Shown: piece by piece, positions 1 through 9,607 of the stretch
Position numbering within the stretch: position 1 is the first letter of the stretch
How the letters are laid out: every line of letters begins with the position of its first letter
DNA from: Arenicellales bacterium
GTDB taxonomy: Bacteria; Pseudomonadota; Gammaproteobacteria; Arenicellales; JAJDZL01
Length of the DNA stretch: 64,000 bases
NCBI GenBank assembly: GCA_951813075.1
Contig: OX638343.1
Coordinates: 1,833,999-1,897,998, forward strand
Reading direction: 5' to 3'
Program-made: the position numbers and the translations under genes
Notes under the pieces: model-generated
Told to the model about the DNA's origin: nothing
The model's input: the letters and a program-made list of their open reading frames with translations, nothing else
Databases searched by the model: none

Positions 1-1194
1 GTCAATTCCAAATGCTGCGTTGAGATGATGGGGTTCGTCACGCGCGATTGTGTGTGCGAATACCCAGCCGGAACCCGGTGTCGCCTTGAATCCGCCGGTT
101 CCCCAACCACAATTGAAATACAACCCATCAACCGATGTTTTGGAAATAATCGGACAGGCGTCCGGGCATACGTCAACAATCCCACCCCAGTGTCGGAGCA
201 TGCGCACCCGACTGAAAATCGGAAACAGCTCGACGATTGCGGCGATATTGCCTTCGATTGTTGAAAAGCTCCCTCTTTGACCGTAACCCAGATAGGAATC
301 CACGCCGGCGCCGATTACCAGTTCTCCCTTGTCTGATTGGCTGATGTAGCCGTGCACTGCATTTGACATGACAACGGTGTGCAAAATCGGTTTGATCGGT
401 TCAGAAACAAGCGCTTGCAAGGGATGACTCTCGATCGGCATCCGAATTCCAGCCATTTCGGCGATGACACTGGAATGTCCGGCCGCAACAACACCGACTT
501 TTCTGGCACCGATAAAGCCGCGTGTTGTCTCAACACCCTCAACTTTTCCATTGTTTCTTCGAATGCCTGTCACCTCACAATTTTGAATGACATCGACCCC
601 GAGCTTGTCAGCAGCCCGAGCAAATCCCCACGCTACCGCGTCGTGTCTTGCTATTCCACCGCGTCGCTGAAATGATGCCCCGAGTACGGGATAGCGCGCG
701 TAGGGAGAAGTATTCATGATCGGAACAATTTCACTGATCTGTTGTGGAGTAAGAATCTCGGAGTCAATGCCATTCAGCATGTTGGCATTCGAGCGTCTGT
801 AGATATCCCGCATGTCCTGCAGGTTGTGTCCGAGGTTCATCACACCGCGCTGACTGAACATGACATTGAAATTCAGTTCCTGTGACAAGGATTCCCATAG
901 AACAAGCGACTTCTCATACAGGTGAGCCGCCTCGTCCCACAGATAGTTGGAGCGAACGATGGTTGTGTTGCGTCCGGTGTTGCCACCGCCGATCCAGCCT
1001 TTCTCCACGACAGCGATATTGTTGATACCGTGTTCGGACGCCAGATAGTATGCAGTGGCTAATCCATGCCCACCGCCGCCGACGATTACAACATCATAGC
1101 TAGTCTTGGGACTTGGATCTCGCCACGCTCGCGACCAACTCTTTCGCCGGTCAAGGGCGTGACGGGCCAGTGTGAAGACTGAGTATTTCTTCAC
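1..1194 (-). CDS. soxB: sarcosine oxidase beta subunit (3'-truncated by window edge)
   Basis: FAD-dependent subunit of heterotetrameric sarcosine oxidase, which oxidatively demethylates sarcosine to glycine and passes the methyl group to tetrahydrofolate. I read it by translating the minus strand. The start is a GTG at 1194 (protein begins VKKYSVF) with a strong CAGGAGGG ribosome-binding site just upstream. The N-terminus carries the family dinucleotide-binding motif [16 protein letters not shown] followed by [11 protein letters not shown], typical of SoxB. The frame stays open to base 1, so the C-terminal end lies outside the window. It lies 35 bp downstream of glyA on the same strand, matching the known glyA-soxBDAG operon, so soxD, soxA and soxG are expected to the left. 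High confidence. Confidence 0.93.
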   Translation of the reverse strand, partial: MKKYSVFTLARHALDRRKSWSRAWRDPSPKTSYDVVIVGGGGHGLATAYYLASEHGINNIAVVEKGWIGGGNTGRNTTIVRSNYLWDEAAHLYEKSLVLWESLSQELNFNVMFSQRGVMNLGHNLQDMRDIYRRSNANMLNGIDSEILTPQQISEIVPIMNTSPYARYPVLGASFQRRGGIARHDAVAWGFARAADKLGVDVIQNCEVTGIRRNNGKVEGVETTRGFIGARKVGVVAAGHSSVIAEMAGIRMPIESHPLQALVSEPIKPILHTVVMSNAVHGYISQSDKGELVIGAGVDSYLGYGQRGSFSTIEGNIAAIVELFPIFSRVRMLRHWGGIVDVCPDACPIISKTSVDGLYFNCGWGTGGFKATPGSGWVFAHTIARDEPHHLNAAFGID

Positions 1195-1229
1195 CTTCGC
1201 CCTCCTGAACTGAAGCAGGAGTTATTAAA

Positions 1230-2480
1230 TTATTGGTAGACCGGAAACCGGCCACACAGCTCCAATACCTTCTCCTTGACTTGGTCAATGACGGACTCAT
1301 TGCCCATGTCATCAAGTATGTCGCACATCCAGTGTGTGAGCGTGGACATCTCTTCGGTTCCGAATCCTCGGGTAGTCGAAGCCGGCGATCCAATTCGCAG
1401 TCCGCTGGTCACAAATGGCGAACGCGGATCATTCGGTACCGTATTCTTGTTCACGGTGATGTTGGCTGCGCCCAGCGCGGCGGAAGCATCCTTGCCGGTT
1501 ATATCCTTGTCAATCAGATCAAGCAGAAACAGGTGATCATCGGTACCGCCCGATACCACCTTGTAGCCTCGTTCCATGAAAGTGGCTGCCATTGCTCTGG
1601 CGTTATCCAGCACTTTTTTCTGGTACGCCTTGAATTCGGGTTCGAGAGCTTCTTTGAATGCCACCGCCTTGCCGGCGATCACATGCATCATCGGGCCACC
1701 CTGCCCGCCGGGAAACACTGCAGAAGCCAGTTTTTTCTGAACAGCCTCGTTCTCGCGTGCCAGAATCAGACCACCTCTCGGTCCTCGAAGTGTCTTGTGC
1801 GTGGTTGTAGTCGTCACATCAGCGATGGGCACAGGATTCGGATAGAGTCCAGCGGCAACCAGGCCGGCGACATGCGCCATGTCAACAAAGAGATAAGCAT
1901 CATTGTCATCGGCAATTTTTCGGAAGCGATCCCAATCCATCACCCTGGAATAGGCCGAGAAGCCGGCAATAACCATTTTCGGTTTGTGCTCGGCGGCCAG
2001 CTCGGCAATCTGCCCATAGTCTGCGATCCCTTCAGAGTCAACGCCGTAGAGGACAGAGTTGTATAACTTGCCTGAGAAGTTAACCTTTGCGCCGTGCGTA
2101 AGGTGCCCACCATGATCCAGACTCATCCCCAAAACTGTATCGTGCGGCTCAAGCAATGCCAGAAATACTGCGGAATTGGCTTGTGATCCGGAATGGGGTT
2201 GAACATTGACGTAATCAGCGTCGAACAGTTGTTTCGCCCTTTCAATCGCAAGATTTTCGGCGACATCGACGAATTCACACCCACCGTAATAACGCCGGCC
2301 CGGATATCCTTCGGCATACTTGTTGGTCAGTACCGAACCTTGAGCCTGCAATACCCGGGGGCTGGTATAGTTTTCCGAAGCTATTAGCTCGATGTGCTCT
2401 TCCTGGCGCGTTTCCTCATTCTGGATTGCCTCCCAAAGCACCTCATCATAATTTTCAATCGAATCGTTCTTACTGAACAT
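1230..2480 (-). CDS. glyA: serine hydroxymethyltransferase
   Basis: PLP enzyme interconverting serine plus THF with glycine plus 5,10-methylene-THF, cytosolic. 416 aa, the usual length. Family signatures are visible: [11 protein letters not shown] near residue 33, [13 protein letters not shown] near 55, and the PLP-lysine motif [14 protein letters not shown] near 226. The start at 2480 is preceded by CGGGAGATATGA, a good Shine-Dalgarno. It is the first gene of the sarcosine operon with soxB 35 bp downstream. In this setting it would convert sarcosine-derived glycine and methylene-THF into serine; whether a second housekeeping glyA exists elsewhere cannot be seen. Confidence 0.97.
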   Translation of the reverse strand: MFSKNDSIENYDEVLWEAIQNEETRQEEHIELIASENYTSPRVLQAQGSVLTNKYAEGYPGRRYYGGCEFVDVAENLAIERAKQLFDADYVNVQPHSGSQANSAVFLALLEPHDTVLGMSLDHGGHLTHGAKVNFSGKLYNSVLYGVDSEGIADYGQIAELAAEHKPKMVIAGFSAYSRVMDWDRFRKIADDNDAYLFVDMAHVAGLVAAGLYPNPVPIADVTTTTTHKTLRGPRGGLILARENEAVQKKLASAVFPGGQGGPMMHVIAGKAVAFKEALEPEFKAYQKKVLDNARAMAATFMERGYKVVSGGTDDHLFLLDLIDKDITGKDASAALGAANITVNKNTVPNDPRSPFVTSGLRIGSPASTTRGFGTEEMSTLTHWMCDILDDMGNESVIDQVKEKVLELCGRFPVYQ

Positions 2481-2798
2481 TCATATCTCCCGTACTGTTC
2501 TGAGCAATACCAAATCAAATATAAATTCTGTCGGTGGCAACATTAATTACATTGTATTTCAAATTACTGTCATTCACTTCAAATTGATACGCTGCACTCG
2601 CCATCTGCGATAGACCAATCCGCTGCATGAATTCAACCATGCAAGTCAGTCCGGCACTGTGAGTGAATTGAGTGTCGGGGGTTCCATCCGCTGAGTGAAG
2701 TCTCTATTTGATCCAACGACCATCAAAATGCTGGATTCGCTGAAAGTCCGCAGTGTATGTCTGTCAATGTGAAAGCGTGGGTTATAATTTCAGCCACA
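2481..2798. promoter_or_regulatory. divergent intergenic region glyA / bolA
   Basis: 318 bp separating divergently transcribed glyA and bolA, so promoters for both should lie here. On the plus strand TATAAT at 2783-2788 is a good -10 match, but only about 10 bp remain before the preferred bolA ATG and no good -35 or Shine-Dalgarno is seen. No riboswitch-like structure was recognised on the glyA side, though I could not fold it. Confidence 0.35.
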
Positions 2799-3128
2799 AT
2801 GATCATACAGAACAAAATCACGTACAAGCTTACCGACGCACTGTCACCGGTGCATCTTGAAGTTGTCAACGAAAGCTCGATGCACAGCGTACCGCCAGGT
2901 TCGGAATCACACTTTAAAGTGGTTGCGGTATCCGATAGATTTCAAGATCAGTCGCTGGTGATTCGCCATCGCATGATTAATGAGTTGCTGGCGGCCGAAA
3001 TTGCAGGGCCGATTCATGCACTTTCGCTTCACACACTGACACCCACAGAGTGGCGCTCACAAGGAAAATCCACTGAGGATTCTCCACTTTGCCTAGGTGG
3101 ATCCAAGCGGGAAAAAGACGGACAATAA
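2799..3128 (+). CDS. bolA: BolA family protein
   Basis: Small BolA/IbaG-type protein, a family that works with monothiol glutaredoxins in Fe-S and redox regulation. About 109 aa from the ATG at 2799. The BolA core is visible: an N-terminal helix IQNKITYKLTDALSP, then HLEVVNESSMHSVPPGSESHFKVV with the conserved histidine and the ESHF motif, then the RHRMINELLAAEI helix and HALSLHTLTPTEW near the C-terminus. An upstream in-frame ATG at 2757 would add 14 non-conserved residues and would place the TATAAT-like box inside the gene, so I prefer 2799. Neighbouring genes on both sides are on the other strand, so it is probably monocistronic. Confidence 0.85.
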   Translation: MIIQNKITYKLTDALSPVHLEVVNESSMHSVPPGSESHFKVVAVSDRFQDQSLVIRHRMINELLAAEIAGPIHALSLHTLTPTEWRSQGKSTEDSPLCLGGSKREKDGQ

Positions 3129-3187
3129 TCGGCTTCGTCCAAGACCACCGAGTCCGTCCATTCGGACGATGTTCTGCGAACCCGGTA

Positions 3188-3751
3188 TCAAGAGATTTCA
3201 GCACGCTCCGGCAAACTTATTCTCTCTTGTAACCATTCAGGCATTTCTCGACCCCATTCATAACTGACGACGCCTTCCTGCCATTTGAATAAGTAGTAAT
3301 CCCGGTAGGATTCGACGGGATCCGACTTATGGAATTCTTCCGGCATTACAAGTGGAGGTACCGTTGTGTGCTGGTGATTGCCAGCTGAACTGTTGGCAGT
3401 TTCAATGTTCTGTGGCAATTGTTGAAGGGGTTTGAGAAGTTGTGATGTTTTGTGTTTTTTGCCTTGGCGGCGGAATTCAAATTCAAAGCACAGGAATACA
3501 AGCAGTTCCCAAGTCCAAAGGTAGTTGTCCGCAAGTTGCCGGACCCATGTCGATGATGGGTGATTGACATGGGATGGACGATACAAACCTCCATCAGAGG
3601 CTTTCTGGCAAAAATGATTTTCATCTCCGTCCAGAACATGATGCGCGGTTGACAGCAATTGCGCGGTCTCAAGCACCATTTTCACCACATGCTTGTCGCC
3701 ATGGTAGCGGGCCGCCAATTCGGGGTTCTCATCAATGTAGAAGATATTCAC
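3188..3751 (-). CDS. conserved hypothetical protein of a phage/bacterial family
   Basis: 187 aa, soluble, no signal peptide. The N-terminus MNIFYIDENPELAARYH followed by DKHVVKMVLETAQLLS and TAHHVLDG is the hallmark of a family I recall from bacteriophages and marine bacteria. Its function is not established to my knowledge; databases have sometimes labelled it pyrimidine-dimer glycosylase-like. Many members have a Cys in the H-C-DKH motif; here it is Gly (YHGDKH). The His-rich and Trp-rich pattern (HPSSTWVRQ, WQEGVVSYEWGR) is compatible with an enzyme. It overlaps nothing and lies 45 bp downstream of the alcohol dehydrogenase gene on the same strand, so co-transcription is possible. Confidence 0.6.
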   Translation of the reverse strand: MNIFYIDENPELAARYHGDKHVVKMVLETAQLLSTAHHVLDGDENHFCQKASDGGLYRPSHVNHPSSTWVRQLADNYLWTWELLVFLCFEFEFRRQGKKHKTSQLLKPLQQLPQNIETANSSAGNHQHTTVPPLVMPEEFHKSDPVESYRDYYLFKWQEGVVSYEWGREMPEWLQERISLPERAEIS

Positions 3752-3796
3752 TATCCAAAATAACCTGTCGCACTAGTCAACCTCTCTCAAGGCATT

Positions 3797-4774
3797 TTAA
3801 ATTTCAATGACAGCAGAACCCTGAATTCTCCCTAGTCGAAGATCGTCCAATGCATGATTTATATGATCCAAACTGTAAGATTTCACAACGGTTTCCAACT
3901 GAATTTCTGACGCAATTTTCAGAAACGATTCGCCATCCTCGCGGGTTAGATTCGCTACGGATCGGACTACCCTCTCCCCCCAAAGTTGTTCGTACCTAAA
4001 TGATGGTATGTCACTCATGTGAATGCCTGCACATACTACGGCGCCTCCTTTTCGAATACTGCTCAATGCTAAAGGCACCAATTCGCCAGCCGGTGCAAAA
4101 ATAATTGCTGCATCCAGCTCGACCGGAATCTTCTCTTCACTGCCTCCACTCCACTTCGCGCCAAGCTTACGTGCAAACCGCTGAGAAACTGTATCGCCTG
4201 TACGCGTTATCGCGTACACATCTTTTTTCTCATATAGAGCGACCTGAAGAAGAATGTGTGCAGCTGAACCGAAACCGAAAAATCCCAGTTTATTCGATTC
4301 ACCAATCATCCGATATGCACGAAAACCGATCAATCCGGCACAAAGCAGTGGTGCCGCCTGCAAGTCTGTCAAATTTGAGTCTAACAAAAAGCAATAACGC
4401 GCATCGGCAACGCAGAATTCTGCAAATCCCCCATTCAGGTCGTAACCCGTAAACCGGGCGGAGTCACAGAGATTTTCCTGCCCGCTGTTGCAATACCCAC
4501 AGAATCCGCAGGTCCACCCAAGCCATGGCACACCAACTCGTTGTCCAGGAGAAAATTCAGCTACTGTGGACAAAGCAACTTCCCCGACAATCTGGTGGCC
4601 GGGAATTCTCGGAAAATCTGGTGCTGGCATGTCACCGTCAACAATGTGCAGGTCAGTCCGACACACACCACAGGCATTAACCTTGATCAGAATTTCCCCT
4701 TGGGTGGGTTCCGGGATGTCAACTTCACCAATCGTCAGCGACTTTCCTTTTTGATTCAAGAATGCAGCGCGCAC
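3797..4774 (-). CDS. zinc-dependent alcohol dehydrogenase
   Basis: 325 aa medium-chain dehydrogenase/reductase. Catalytic zinc motif GVCRTDLH near residue 36 and GHQIVGEV near 60; structural zinc cysteines CGFCGYCNSGQENLC near 89-103; Rossmann glycine motif GFFGFGSAAH near 165. This pattern fits the zinc-binding alcohol dehydrogenase subfamily often annotated as AdhA-like. Substrate unknown; NAD(P) dependence follows from the family. It is the last gene of a same-strand trio with the MaoC-like and Fe-S genes, 68 bp downstream of the former, which hints at a shared catabolic role without defining it. Confidence 0.85.
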   Translation of the reverse strand: MRAAFLNQKGKSLTIGEVDIPEPTQGEILIKVNACGVCRTDLHIVDGDMPAPDFPRIPGHQIVGEVALSTVAEFSPGQRVGVPWLGWTCGFCGYCNSGQENLCDSARFTGYDLNGGFAEFCVADARYCFLLDSNLTDLQAAPLLCAGLIGFRAYRMIGESNKLGFFGFGSAAHILLQVALYEKKDVYAITRTGDTVSQRFARKLGAKWSGGSEEKIPVELDAAIIFAPAGELVPLALSSIRKGGAVVCAGIHMSDIPSFRYEQLWGERVVRSVANLTREDGESFLKIASEIQLETVVKSYSLDHINHALDDLRLGRIQGSAVIEI

Positions 4775-4842
4775 AATCGATTCGATTCCGCTTCAGTCGG
4801 CACCTACAGAGTTGACAGCAAATTTTCGCAAGAAAGGTCGAG

Positions 4843-5283
4843 TCATTCGGAATCTTTGCGACGGATAATCTGCAAGACGCGGACAGTCATGACTGTTTCG
4901 GAATTCTGGTTGATCATCGAACACTTCAAATCAACGTAACCTCGATCAGTTTTTTTTGAAGAAGGTCGGGTACTCAGTACTTCAGCAACCATGTGCAAAG
5001 TGTCGTTCGGATATACCGGAAGCAACCATCTCAGTTCATCCATCCCTGGTGACCCCATCCCCTGCTTCAGCATACCCTCCTGTATGTACATTCTGAAAAC
5101 AAGGGCCAGTGTCTGAAAACCACTGGCAATCAGTCCTTTGAATTGGCTTTTCTTTGCGGCTTCCACATCAATGTGGAAGGGTTGAGGATCATACTGAAGT
5201 GCGAATCGAATAATTTCACTTTCGGTGAATGTGACTCCGGCACTCTTGAACTTGTCTCCGACACTAAACTCTTCAAAAAACAT
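4843..5283 (-). CDS. MaoC-like hot-dog fold dehydratase
   Basis: 146 aa, single hot-dog domain. Starts MFFEEFSVGDKFKS, then the hydratase-type motif FALQYDPQPFHIDVEAAKKSQFKGLIASGFQT, in which the Asp and His of the D-x4-H region correspond to the catalytic pair of (R)-specific enoyl-CoA hydratases. Acts on acyl-CoA or related thioesters by family; exact substrate unknown. Its 5' end lies 14 bp after the stop of the upstream Fe-S gene, so the two are almost certainly one transcript. Confidence 0.82.
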   Translation of the reverse strand: MFFEEFSVGDKFKSAGVTFTESEIIRFALQYDPQPFHIDVEAAKKSQFKGLIASGFQTLALVFRMYIQEGMLKQGMGSPGMDELRWLLPVYPNDTLHMVAEVLSTRPSSKKTDRGYVDLKCSMINQNSETVMTVRVLQIIRRKDSE

Positions 5284-5297
5284 TCAGTTTGTATCTC

Positions 5298-6011
5298 CTA
5301 GTCTTGATCACTGTGCTCAGCATAAAAACGAACCATCGAATCCCGCCCGCGTTTGTAATGATATTTCATCTGTTTCGGGACATACTGATATTCAGATCCG
5401 ACAGGACACCGAATTCTGGATATGCAACGGAATGAACAAGGCGAAGATTCCTGGATCCTGAATCGGGCACATGCTTCCAGGTTGAAAGAGCCAATTTCAC
5501 CAACAGCATTTGCATGGCACGCTGATATGCAGGGTTTGTCGATACAACTTTCACAAGGATGATTTGTCGGTGAACAATCCGAAGCCGGTAAACGTGCCTT
5601 AATCAGAAACAATGCTCTGAAGGCGTACCAGGTGCCAAAATGATGATGAATAGTTATTCCCAAAGGTGTTGGGTGGCACCAACCCGATCGATCAGCGATA
5701 GCTCGAAGTGAAATGGGATATTCTGAAGGATATAGAAGTTCGTAATCCGAGTCTAGATACTTGATCGCATAAGTAGTCGCCAAATGGCTGCTGAAATAAT
5801 CGACTGGATCAAATCCATGCATACCGAATTCTTCAAGCGCACGCCAGAATTCAGCACCGGCGTTCGCGATCAGTACTGCGCTTGGGAACTCGTCTGTATC
5901 TACGTGGCCGATAGCCGGCCGCAACAAATCCAAAAGAGATGTCGTATCGAATACGTGAAACAGATTGATACCGTTTGAGCCGAGATATTCTCGTCCAAGC
6001 CTTGGATCCAT
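5298..6011 (-). CDS. ferredoxin-like 4Fe-4S protein of unknown function
   Basis: 237 aa. The C-terminal part holds two Cys clusters: CESCIDKPCISAC near residue 153, then a second set C-x9-C-x3-C-x5-C (…SPCSFRCISRIRCPVG) near 181-201, so it should carry two [4Fe-4S] centres. The middle contains WCHPTPLGITIHHHFGTWYAFR, a His-rich stretch also seen in full-length relatives that resemble truncated epoxyqueuosine-reductase ferredoxin modules without the cobalamin domain. Length fits that family, so it does not look truncated. First gene of the trio with MaoC and alcohol dehydrogenase. Role not known; electron transfer is the inference. Confidence 0.65.
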   Translation of the reverse strand: MDPRLGREYLGSNGINLFHVFDTTSLLDLLRPAIGHVDTDEFPSAVLIANAGAEFWRALEEFGMHGFDPVDYFSSHLATTYAIKYLDSDYELLYPSEYPISLRAIADRSGWCHPTPLGITIHHHFGTWYAFRALFLIKARLPASDCSPTNHPCESCIDKPCISACHANAVGEIGSFNLEACARFRIQESSPCSFRCISRIRCPVGSEYQYVPKQMKYHYKRGRDSMVRFYAEHSDQD

Positions 6012-6199
6012 ATCAGGTCTTTAAGTGTGAGTCATCGCTAAGATGATTCGTTCGATGAGCCGCAAATTATCCTACACATTCGCAGTGAAAATCCATCATA
6101 TCCCGACAGTGCAATGTCAATTATGCCCAGACGATGTATATATACTACGAAGTTTCTTATCTTATGTCATCAGTGGCAACATTCCGTAACATTGTCTTA

Positions 6200-7126
6200 A
6201 TGAATCAGGACATCAGCATTATCGGACACCGAGGTGCGCCCGGACTATTGCCCGAACAGAGTCTAGCGGGATTCGCCAAAGCGCTTGAACTCGGTGTGGA
6301 TGGATTGGAGATGGACCTCGCCGTCACCGCGGACAGAAACGTCGTCGCCTATCACGACGCACAACTCAATCCGGTCATCACACGCGACGCTGAAGGGGTG
6401 TGGATTGATGACACGGTAATCAAAATCAGCGAACTGACACTCGAACAACTCAGATGCTATGACATTGGTCGAATAAAACCTGGGTCCGATTATGCCGAAC
6501 GCTTTCATCGTCAAACTCCGGTTGATGGCAGTCGCATTCCGACACTGGAAGAGATCGCAAATCTGGATCGAAAGTTCAGACGAAATCCCGCTTATTTCAT
6601 CGAGATCAAATACTATGCTGTAGCTCCATTCTCGAATATCCCTATCGAACAGTTTGTGGAAGTGATCGTTTCTGAAATTGACCGATTGGGTATTGCGCCA
6701 ACGGCAAGAATTCACTCATTCGACTGGAAGTTGGTGCACGCATTTCGCAGACACGCACCGCACCTGCAATATGCCTATCTGACCTCTCAGACAGAAACTT
6801 TCGACACCGTAACGGGTGGAATTGAACCAAAGCAAAATTACGAATCAATGAATCCGAATCAAGTTGGTAATTGGACTGATGGAATGCTGCTGTCGGATTA
6901 CGGTGGTTCCGTACCAAAAATGGTCAAAGCCACGGGCGGCACCGACTGGCATGCGGATTATGAATCCTTGTCAGCAGATCTCATCGCCGAAGCTCACTCT
7001 CTGGGAATTCGCGTATACGCCTGGACAGTCAATAAAAACCGTGACTATGAAAGACTGATCAAGGCGGGAATTGACGGGATCATTACAGATTATCCCGACC
7101 GGCTGATTGAGTTTCTCGGCAGATGA
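6200..7126 (+). CDS. glycerophosphodiester phosphodiesterase
   Basis: Hydrolyses glycerophosphodiesters from phospholipid turnover to glycerol-3-phosphate and an alcohol. From the ATG at 6200 the protein starts MNQDISIIGHRGAPG and has about 308 aa; upstream in-frame ATGs at 6134 and 6164 would add 12-22 residues with no family match or signal peptide. GDPD motifs: catalytic HRGA at the N-terminus, GVDGLEMDLAVTAD (metal-binding E and D), VAYHDAQL (second catalytic His), YFIEIKYY, and a C-terminal YAWTVNK plus GIDGIITDYPDRL. No signal peptide from this start, so probably cytoplasmic (UgpQ-like) rather than periplasmic (GlpQ-like). Stands alone between convergent and divergent neighbours. Confidence 0.9.
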   Translation: MNQDISIIGHRGAPGLLPEQSLAGFAKALELGVDGLEMDLAVTADRNVVAYHDAQLNPVITRDAEGVWIDDTVIKISELTLEQLRCYDIGRIKPGSDYAERFHRQTPVDGSRIPTLEEIANLDRKFRRNPAYFIEIKYYAVAPFSNIPIEQFVEVIVSEIDRLGIAPTARIHSFDWKLVHAFRRHAPHLQYAYLTSQTETFDTVTGGIEPKQNYESMNPNQVGNWTDGMLLSDYGGSVPKMVKATGGTDWHADYESLSADLIAEAHSLGIRVYAWTVNKNRDYERLIKAGIDGIITDYPDRLIEFLGR

Positions 7127-7206
7127 GTCGATTTGCTTATGAATTCGGAACTGTATTTGTCAGCGTATTAGTGTCGTGCAGGCTGCAATTTGCTGACAAT
7201 CCTTAG

Positions 7207-8451
7207 TTAAACCAATTGCGAGAGAAACGTTTTTGCTGGTACGACCGTTGGTTCATTGAATTCGAAACAATCGCGCTCAATAAAGTCCATGTCCAAAGCA
7301 ATTTGAAAGGCATGCTTTGCGTTAGTTTGATTCTGAAAGTATCTCAACGAATGTGATATGCCCGAACTTTGGCTACTCTTGACCTCAACCAAGAACCATG
7401 GTGAGTTGTCGCTAACAACCAGGAAATCCACCTCGCGCTTTTGTTTGTCACGAACAAAATACAGTTCAAATTCTCCCTGACCTGTTTCCGTCCAATACTG
7501 AACAGCCTTGAGCAAAGCGCATGCAACCAAGTTTTCAGCACGAATTCCTGGATCATCAATATCCGACCAATCCCACAAATAGTATTTCGGCTCCTTACGC
7601 AGTGCTCGCGCTATATTTCGATGCCAAGGCCGAACTGTGAAACAGAAATACAGTGCCTCCAGAGTCGCAATCCACCGCCTGACTGTATCGACTGACACGC
7701 GGATGTTGCGGGAAAAATAGGAGTAACTTGTCAGCTGGCCGACTTGTTGGCGAATATACTCCGCCAGCATTTCAATCTGTCCGAGTTCCTGAATTCTAGT
7801 TAATTCCCGTATATCTTCTCGCAGTAATTGTTCCTGTCGCAGTGACCGCCACCGGTTGTAGAAGCGCTGACTGGCTTTCAAAAAAGGCTCTGGAAAACCT
7901 CCGAACCGCCATAGCGCATCCCATTGCTCTTGGTCGATTTTGCGCGGTTCCCGATTAATGACGCCCTGCGAAGAAGATTGAACGGATGCATCGTTGATAC
8001 ACTCCGCCACAGACATTGGATGGACGGTATAGGGAAAATATCGTCCCATAAGACTGTCACCGCCCCGCGAAAATACGCGAAGCGATGCGCTACCAGTCAC
8101 CAACACTTTTGTTCGGTCTGCATATTGATCGAAAAATCCTTTGAGCAGTTCACGCCAATGATTGAACTTGTGCAACTCGTCAAATATGCAAAGCGTCTTA
8201 TCATCCGACTTCAATACATCCAACTGCAATTTCTCGGCGATGGCTTGTGGACCTTTGACGATTATTTGTCTATGTGACTGATTGTCCCAATTCAAATATT
8301 CGGCATATGCATATTTCTTTTCGAAATCTCTAGCGAATGTAGTCTTTCCTACCTGTCGCGGACCGGATACAAACAACATTTGACGTTCGTTTTCAAAATG
8401 AGTAACGAATTCATCGAGCAAGTATCTTTCAATAACCATTTTCATGTGCAT
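7207..8451 (-). CDS. AAA ATPase with DUF4143 domain
   Basis: 414 aa. Walker A GPRQVGKTT near residue 30, Walker B LCIFDELHK near 88, followed by the VTGSAS sensor region near 118. The C-terminal half has the family pattern YFVRDKQKREVDFLVV followed by FLVEVKSS, a PDDEXK-like D...E-x-K arrangement found in DUF4143 proteins. Members are common in mobile and accessory parts of genomes and their physiological role is uncertain; defence or plasmid/phage-related functions have been proposed. No partner gene is evident. Several ATGs lie at the 5' end (8451, 8445, 8439) and the exact start is undecided. Confidence 0.83.
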   Translation of the reverse strand: MHMKMVIERYLLDEFVTHFENERQMLFVSGPRQVGKTTFARDFEKKYAYAEYLNWDNQSHRQIIVKGPQAIAEKLQLDVLKSDDKTLCIFDELHKFNHWRELLKGFFDQYADRTKVLVTGSASLRVFSRGGDSLMGRYFPYTVHPMSVAECINDASVQSSSQGVINREPRKIDQEQWDALWRFGGFPEPFLKASQRFYNRWRSLRQEQLLREDIRELTRIQELGQIEMLAEYIRQQVGQLTSYSYFSRNIRVSVDTVRRWIATLEALYFCFTVRPWHRNIARALRKEPKYYLWDWSDIDDPGIRAENLVACALLKAVQYWTETGQGEFELYFVRDKQKREVDFLVVSDNSPWFLVEVKSSQSSGISHSLRYFQNQTNAKHAFQIALDMDFIERDCFEFNEPTVVPAKTFLSQLV

Positions 8452-8708
8452 CGTAAACTGGTCATGACTATTTTACGACACTATCGAAAATAATCATAGT
8501 AAAATCTTCGGAAATAATACAACCCTGTTGGCAAGTCGAATAATGACACGCTTCTAACCCGCATATTTCACCAATAGTGAAGAAATGGGCTAGTGACTAT
8601 AACGTTGAAGTTCCAAATCAAGCGAGCCGACATTCAAATCGCCACGGAAAACAGGATAAATTCCAACACCTCAAAACCAACAAAAATCAAGGCCTGAGTC
8701 GCAGAACT

Positions 8709-9058
8709 TTACTTCGTTGCTTCCGTCAACTCCGGCTCGGATTCAGTTTTTGACTCACTTGGCACGTCTTTGTGAACAACACGTGGTGGCCACAAATCAC
8801 CGAGATCAAAACTGATCTCCTCAAAGGGTGGTAATGAAACGGACGCGTCCTCAAACAGCGTGTCAATCAACACCCACTCCTTGCCGCGCAACTCATATGC
8901 TTCCAGCGACCGGGCGATGGGGTCGATAAACCAAAGATAACCGACACCTTCTCGGGCATAGACCGCCCGCTTGTCACCCAGATCAAGCTTTCGGGTGGAT
9001 GGCGAAAGCACCTCGCAGACCCAGTCCGGGGCCAGTGTGAAATAAGCTGTATTCGGAA
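8709..9058 (-). pseudogene. Uma2-family (DUF820) nuclease remnant, 5'-truncated
   Basis: The reading frame encodes the C-terminal half of a Uma2-like PDDEXK protein, from NTAYFTLAPDWVCEVLSPS through YAREGVGYLWFIDP to the end. It lines up residue by residue with the C-terminal half of the intact Uma2 gene at 14832-15485, including the tail pattern ESEPEL. Upstream of about 9058 the homology stops abruptly and no start or N-terminal domain (with the EIVDGTLY-like part) is present. I therefore call it a remnant although an ATG at 9011 could still permit a short product. Confidence 0.75.
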
Positions 9059-9174
9059 ACTGGCAGATTTACGAGAGGGCACCAAACTGTTTTGGCGAGA
9101 AAACTACCGAAGTGAATCTCTACTTCGGGCAGGCTTTACAGTGCATTCAGATAAACTTGCTGATTGGCTGGATT

Positions 9175-9348
9175 TTACCGATTCAAGACCCCGGACGACC
9201 GCGCTGTGAAGTAAATAAGCCTATCCAGTTTGTGATCTGTCGGTAACATGTTGCGAGCGAGTTCGACAAGATTGAGCCACTTGAATTTCGCGCCCTTGAG
9301 TGCTCCGTAGTACAGATTGAATCCATCGACGTAAACCCGGGTTCGCAT
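9175..9348 (-). pseudogene. NYN-domain nuclease fragment
   Basis: About 57 codons starting MRTRVYVDGFNLYYGALKG, the conserved N-terminus of NYN-domain (PIN-like) RNases, with the metal-binding Asp of the YVDGFN motif and the pattern KWLNLVELARNMLP. The family is normally around 200 aa; here it stops after YFTARSSG, so everything with the remaining catalytic Asp residues is missing. Lies next to the truncated Uma2 remnant: this stretch looks like a small graveyard of accessory nuclease genes. Confidence 0.65.
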
Positions 9349-9357
9349 TTTCGCTCC

Positions 9358-9393
9358 AAGAAAAAAGCAGGGGTTGCCCGAAAGCAACCCCTG
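9358..9393 (-). terminator. rho-independent terminator (minus strand)
   Basis: Perfect 10-bp stem CAGGGGTTGC / GCAACCCCTG (9368-9377 with 9384-9393) and a 6-nt loop. On the minus strand it is followed by a run of T (plus-strand A6 at 9361-9366). It lies about 215 bp after the mobB stop and just before the NYN fragment, so it could end the tup-mob transcript. Confidence 0.7.
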
Positions 9394-9607
9394 AGCCGAC
9401 AGCACGCTGCCGGCGGATAACTGTGTAGAATTTATACTTTATTGCTCAAGCAATTGATTTGAGATTCCTTATTGAGGTGTAGTCTACTGGCTATTGCGAG
9501 CAACAAATCCGGGACATTCTTCTTGAGAACGCAATTGGGAATCAATGAGACATCCATCAAGAATTATGATAATCAGCATATGACAATCCGCAAACCTGAC
9601 GGGTCAG

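Noticed and set aside
1233..2066. 277-aa plus-strand open frame opposite glyA
   Set aside because: Antisense to a certain gene, no motif, codon pattern explained by glyA.
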